DNA from: CAZGXQ01 sp964530195
GTDB taxonomy: Bacteria; Patescibacteriota; Minisyncoccia; Minisyncoccales; GBS-2
Direction of reading: 5' to 3'
DNA: 6,183 bases
Assembly: GCA_964530195.1 (NCBI GenBank)
Contig: CAZGXQ010000021.1
Coordinates: 1-6,183, forward strand
This document shows positions 5,600 through 6,183 of the stretch, one piece after another. The position numbers and the translations under genes are program-made. Under the pieces are notes generated by a model. The model was given only the letters and a program-made list of their open reading frames with translations. It had not been told where the DNA came from and did no database searches. Each line of letters opens with the position of its first letter. The stretch's first letter is position 1.

Positions 5600-6183
5600 T
5601 TAATAGAACCAGCTTGGAAGCCAAGCTCTTAATTTTAATTCCTCTGTTGAGATCGGAAACCCGTAAGTTAAAGGAGAAAAATAAAGAAAACTCAAGAAAA
5701 CCAAACATAAGGTTCCAAAAAATAAAATGGTTGAGAATTTTTTGGAAAGTTTTTGGTAAATTTCTGAGAAAAACACAGAAGAAATAATAATACCAAAAGT
5801 CAAAGCGGTTAAGTAATGATAAAGGAGCAAAAACCTTGTTACAATAGAAAAACTAAAAAAGAAAATTATATAACCTAAAACTAAAAACCTGAGGTTTGGA
5901 GAGTAAAAACTTGAGGGTAAATTCATTTTAAATTTTAAAATCAAATTTCTAGTTATTAGATAAACGTAAGCTATAATCCCTAAAAAAGACATCCACCAAA
6001 CAAGAGGATTTCCAAAAAAGTAAATGTGGCTAACTTTTCCATCTACCTTTTTCGAAAAATAGTAAATAGGTCTTATCATAAATGGCCAAGAGTACCAGGG
6101 GCTTTGCCAATAGTAAGAAGAGTTTCCAGCAATGTCATAAAGCATCAATTTTTGAATTTCAAAAAATTTAATAAATAAGTTCC
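5600..6183 (-). CDS. PMT/GT39-type protein mannosyltransferase, C-terminal part (5' truncated by window)
   Basis: This is the C-terminal membrane domain of a dolichyl-phosphate-mannose-protein mannosyltransferase-like (GT-C fold) enzyme. Such enzymes transfer a sugar from a polyprenyl-phosphate donor to Ser/Thr of exported proteins or to other surface acceptors. Family signatures are SPWYSWPFMIRPIYYF, FGNPLVWWMSFLG, a Tyr-His-Tyr before a helix (LLYHYLTALTFG), and the closing PLTYGFPISTEELKLRAWLP with terminal W-x-x-x-W. About four membrane helices fit the known four-helix C-terminal domain. The frame stays open from the TTG at 6146-6148 to the right edge, adding NLFIKFFEIQKL directly before MLYDIAG. 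Those residues fit the stretch that normally precedes SPWYSWP, so a start at 6148 or 6145 would be false and the gene begins outside. The catalytic acidic pair of the first external loop would lie in the missing part. The next gene starts one base after this stop. Confidence 0.88.
   Translation of the reverse strand, partial: NLFIKFFEIQKLMLYDIAGNSSYYWQSPWYSWPFMIRPIYYFSKKVDGKVSHIYFFGNPLVWWMSFLGIIAYVYLITRNLILKFKMNLPSSFYSPNLRFLVLGYIIFFFSFSIVTRFLLLYHYLTALTFGIIISSVFFSEIYQKLSKKFSTILFFGTLCLVFLSFLYFSPLTYGFPISTEELKLRAWLPSWFY
5611..5627 (-). other. Short perfect hairpin ahead of the ligase start
   Basis: AGCTTGG (5611-5617) and CCAAGCT (5621-5627) form a perfect 7-bp stem with a 3-base loop. It lies in the last codons of the mannosyltransferase gene, 12 bases before the ligase ATG. 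No U tract follows on the minus strand, so it is not a terminator. It could influence translation start of the ligase, but the conserved W-x-x-x-W coding sequence may explain it. Confidence 0.25.

Overview
The window is AT-rich (by eye roughly one third G+C) and every supported gene reads on the minus strand, so transcription runs from the right edge to the left. The content suggests a Patescibacteria (Candidate Phyla Radiation) genome, perhaps Parcubacteria-like. It has tandem small two-helix VirB2/TrbC-type pilins, tightly packed or overlapping genes, no recognisable Shine-Dalgarno leaders, and surface-glycan membrane proteins beside a housekeeping gene. That placement is inference from gene content; the window has no rRNA or other taxonomic marker. 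All stop codons are TAA except one TGA (the methyltransferase), and the long genes have no internal TGA, so the standard bacterial code fits.

In transcription order: (1) 6183-5600, the C-terminal part of a PMT/GT39-type protein mannosyltransferase, whose 5' end lies beyond the right edge. (2) 5598-4399, a multi-spanning, very phenylalanine-rich O-antigen ligase/polymerase-family (Wzy_C) protein, starting one base after the previous stop. (3) A 28-base gap, then 4370-4062, a small unrecognised protein with one membrane helix and a charged helical tail. Its start codons lie in the loop of a terminator-like hairpin. (4) 4087-1652, a complete DNA gyrase subunit A overlapping the small gene by 26 bases. 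(5) 1647-1129, a short class I SAM-dependent methyltransferase. (6) 1110-790, 785-489 and 458-90, three divergent tandem type IV secretion-type pilin paralogues. (7) 89 bases of non-coding DNA with a strong hairpin, probably a terminator.

The largest gap between genes is 30 bases, so much of the block could be co-transcribed. The hairpin at 4339-4381 may separate the glycosylation pair from the gyrA-methyltransferase-pilin part. Functionally there are two cell-envelope themes (glycan transfer, and a pilus or secretion channel subunit set) around one chromosome-topology gene. I see no secretion ATPase or channel gene here, so whether the pilins belong to DNA uptake, conjugation or attachment cannot be decided. 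There is no mobile element, CRISPR array, tRNA or rRNA. The points most worth checking are the three pilins with different export signals, the start-codon hairpin before gyrA, and two unusual features of GyrA: methionine at the quinolone-contact position and a second GyrA-box-like motif.
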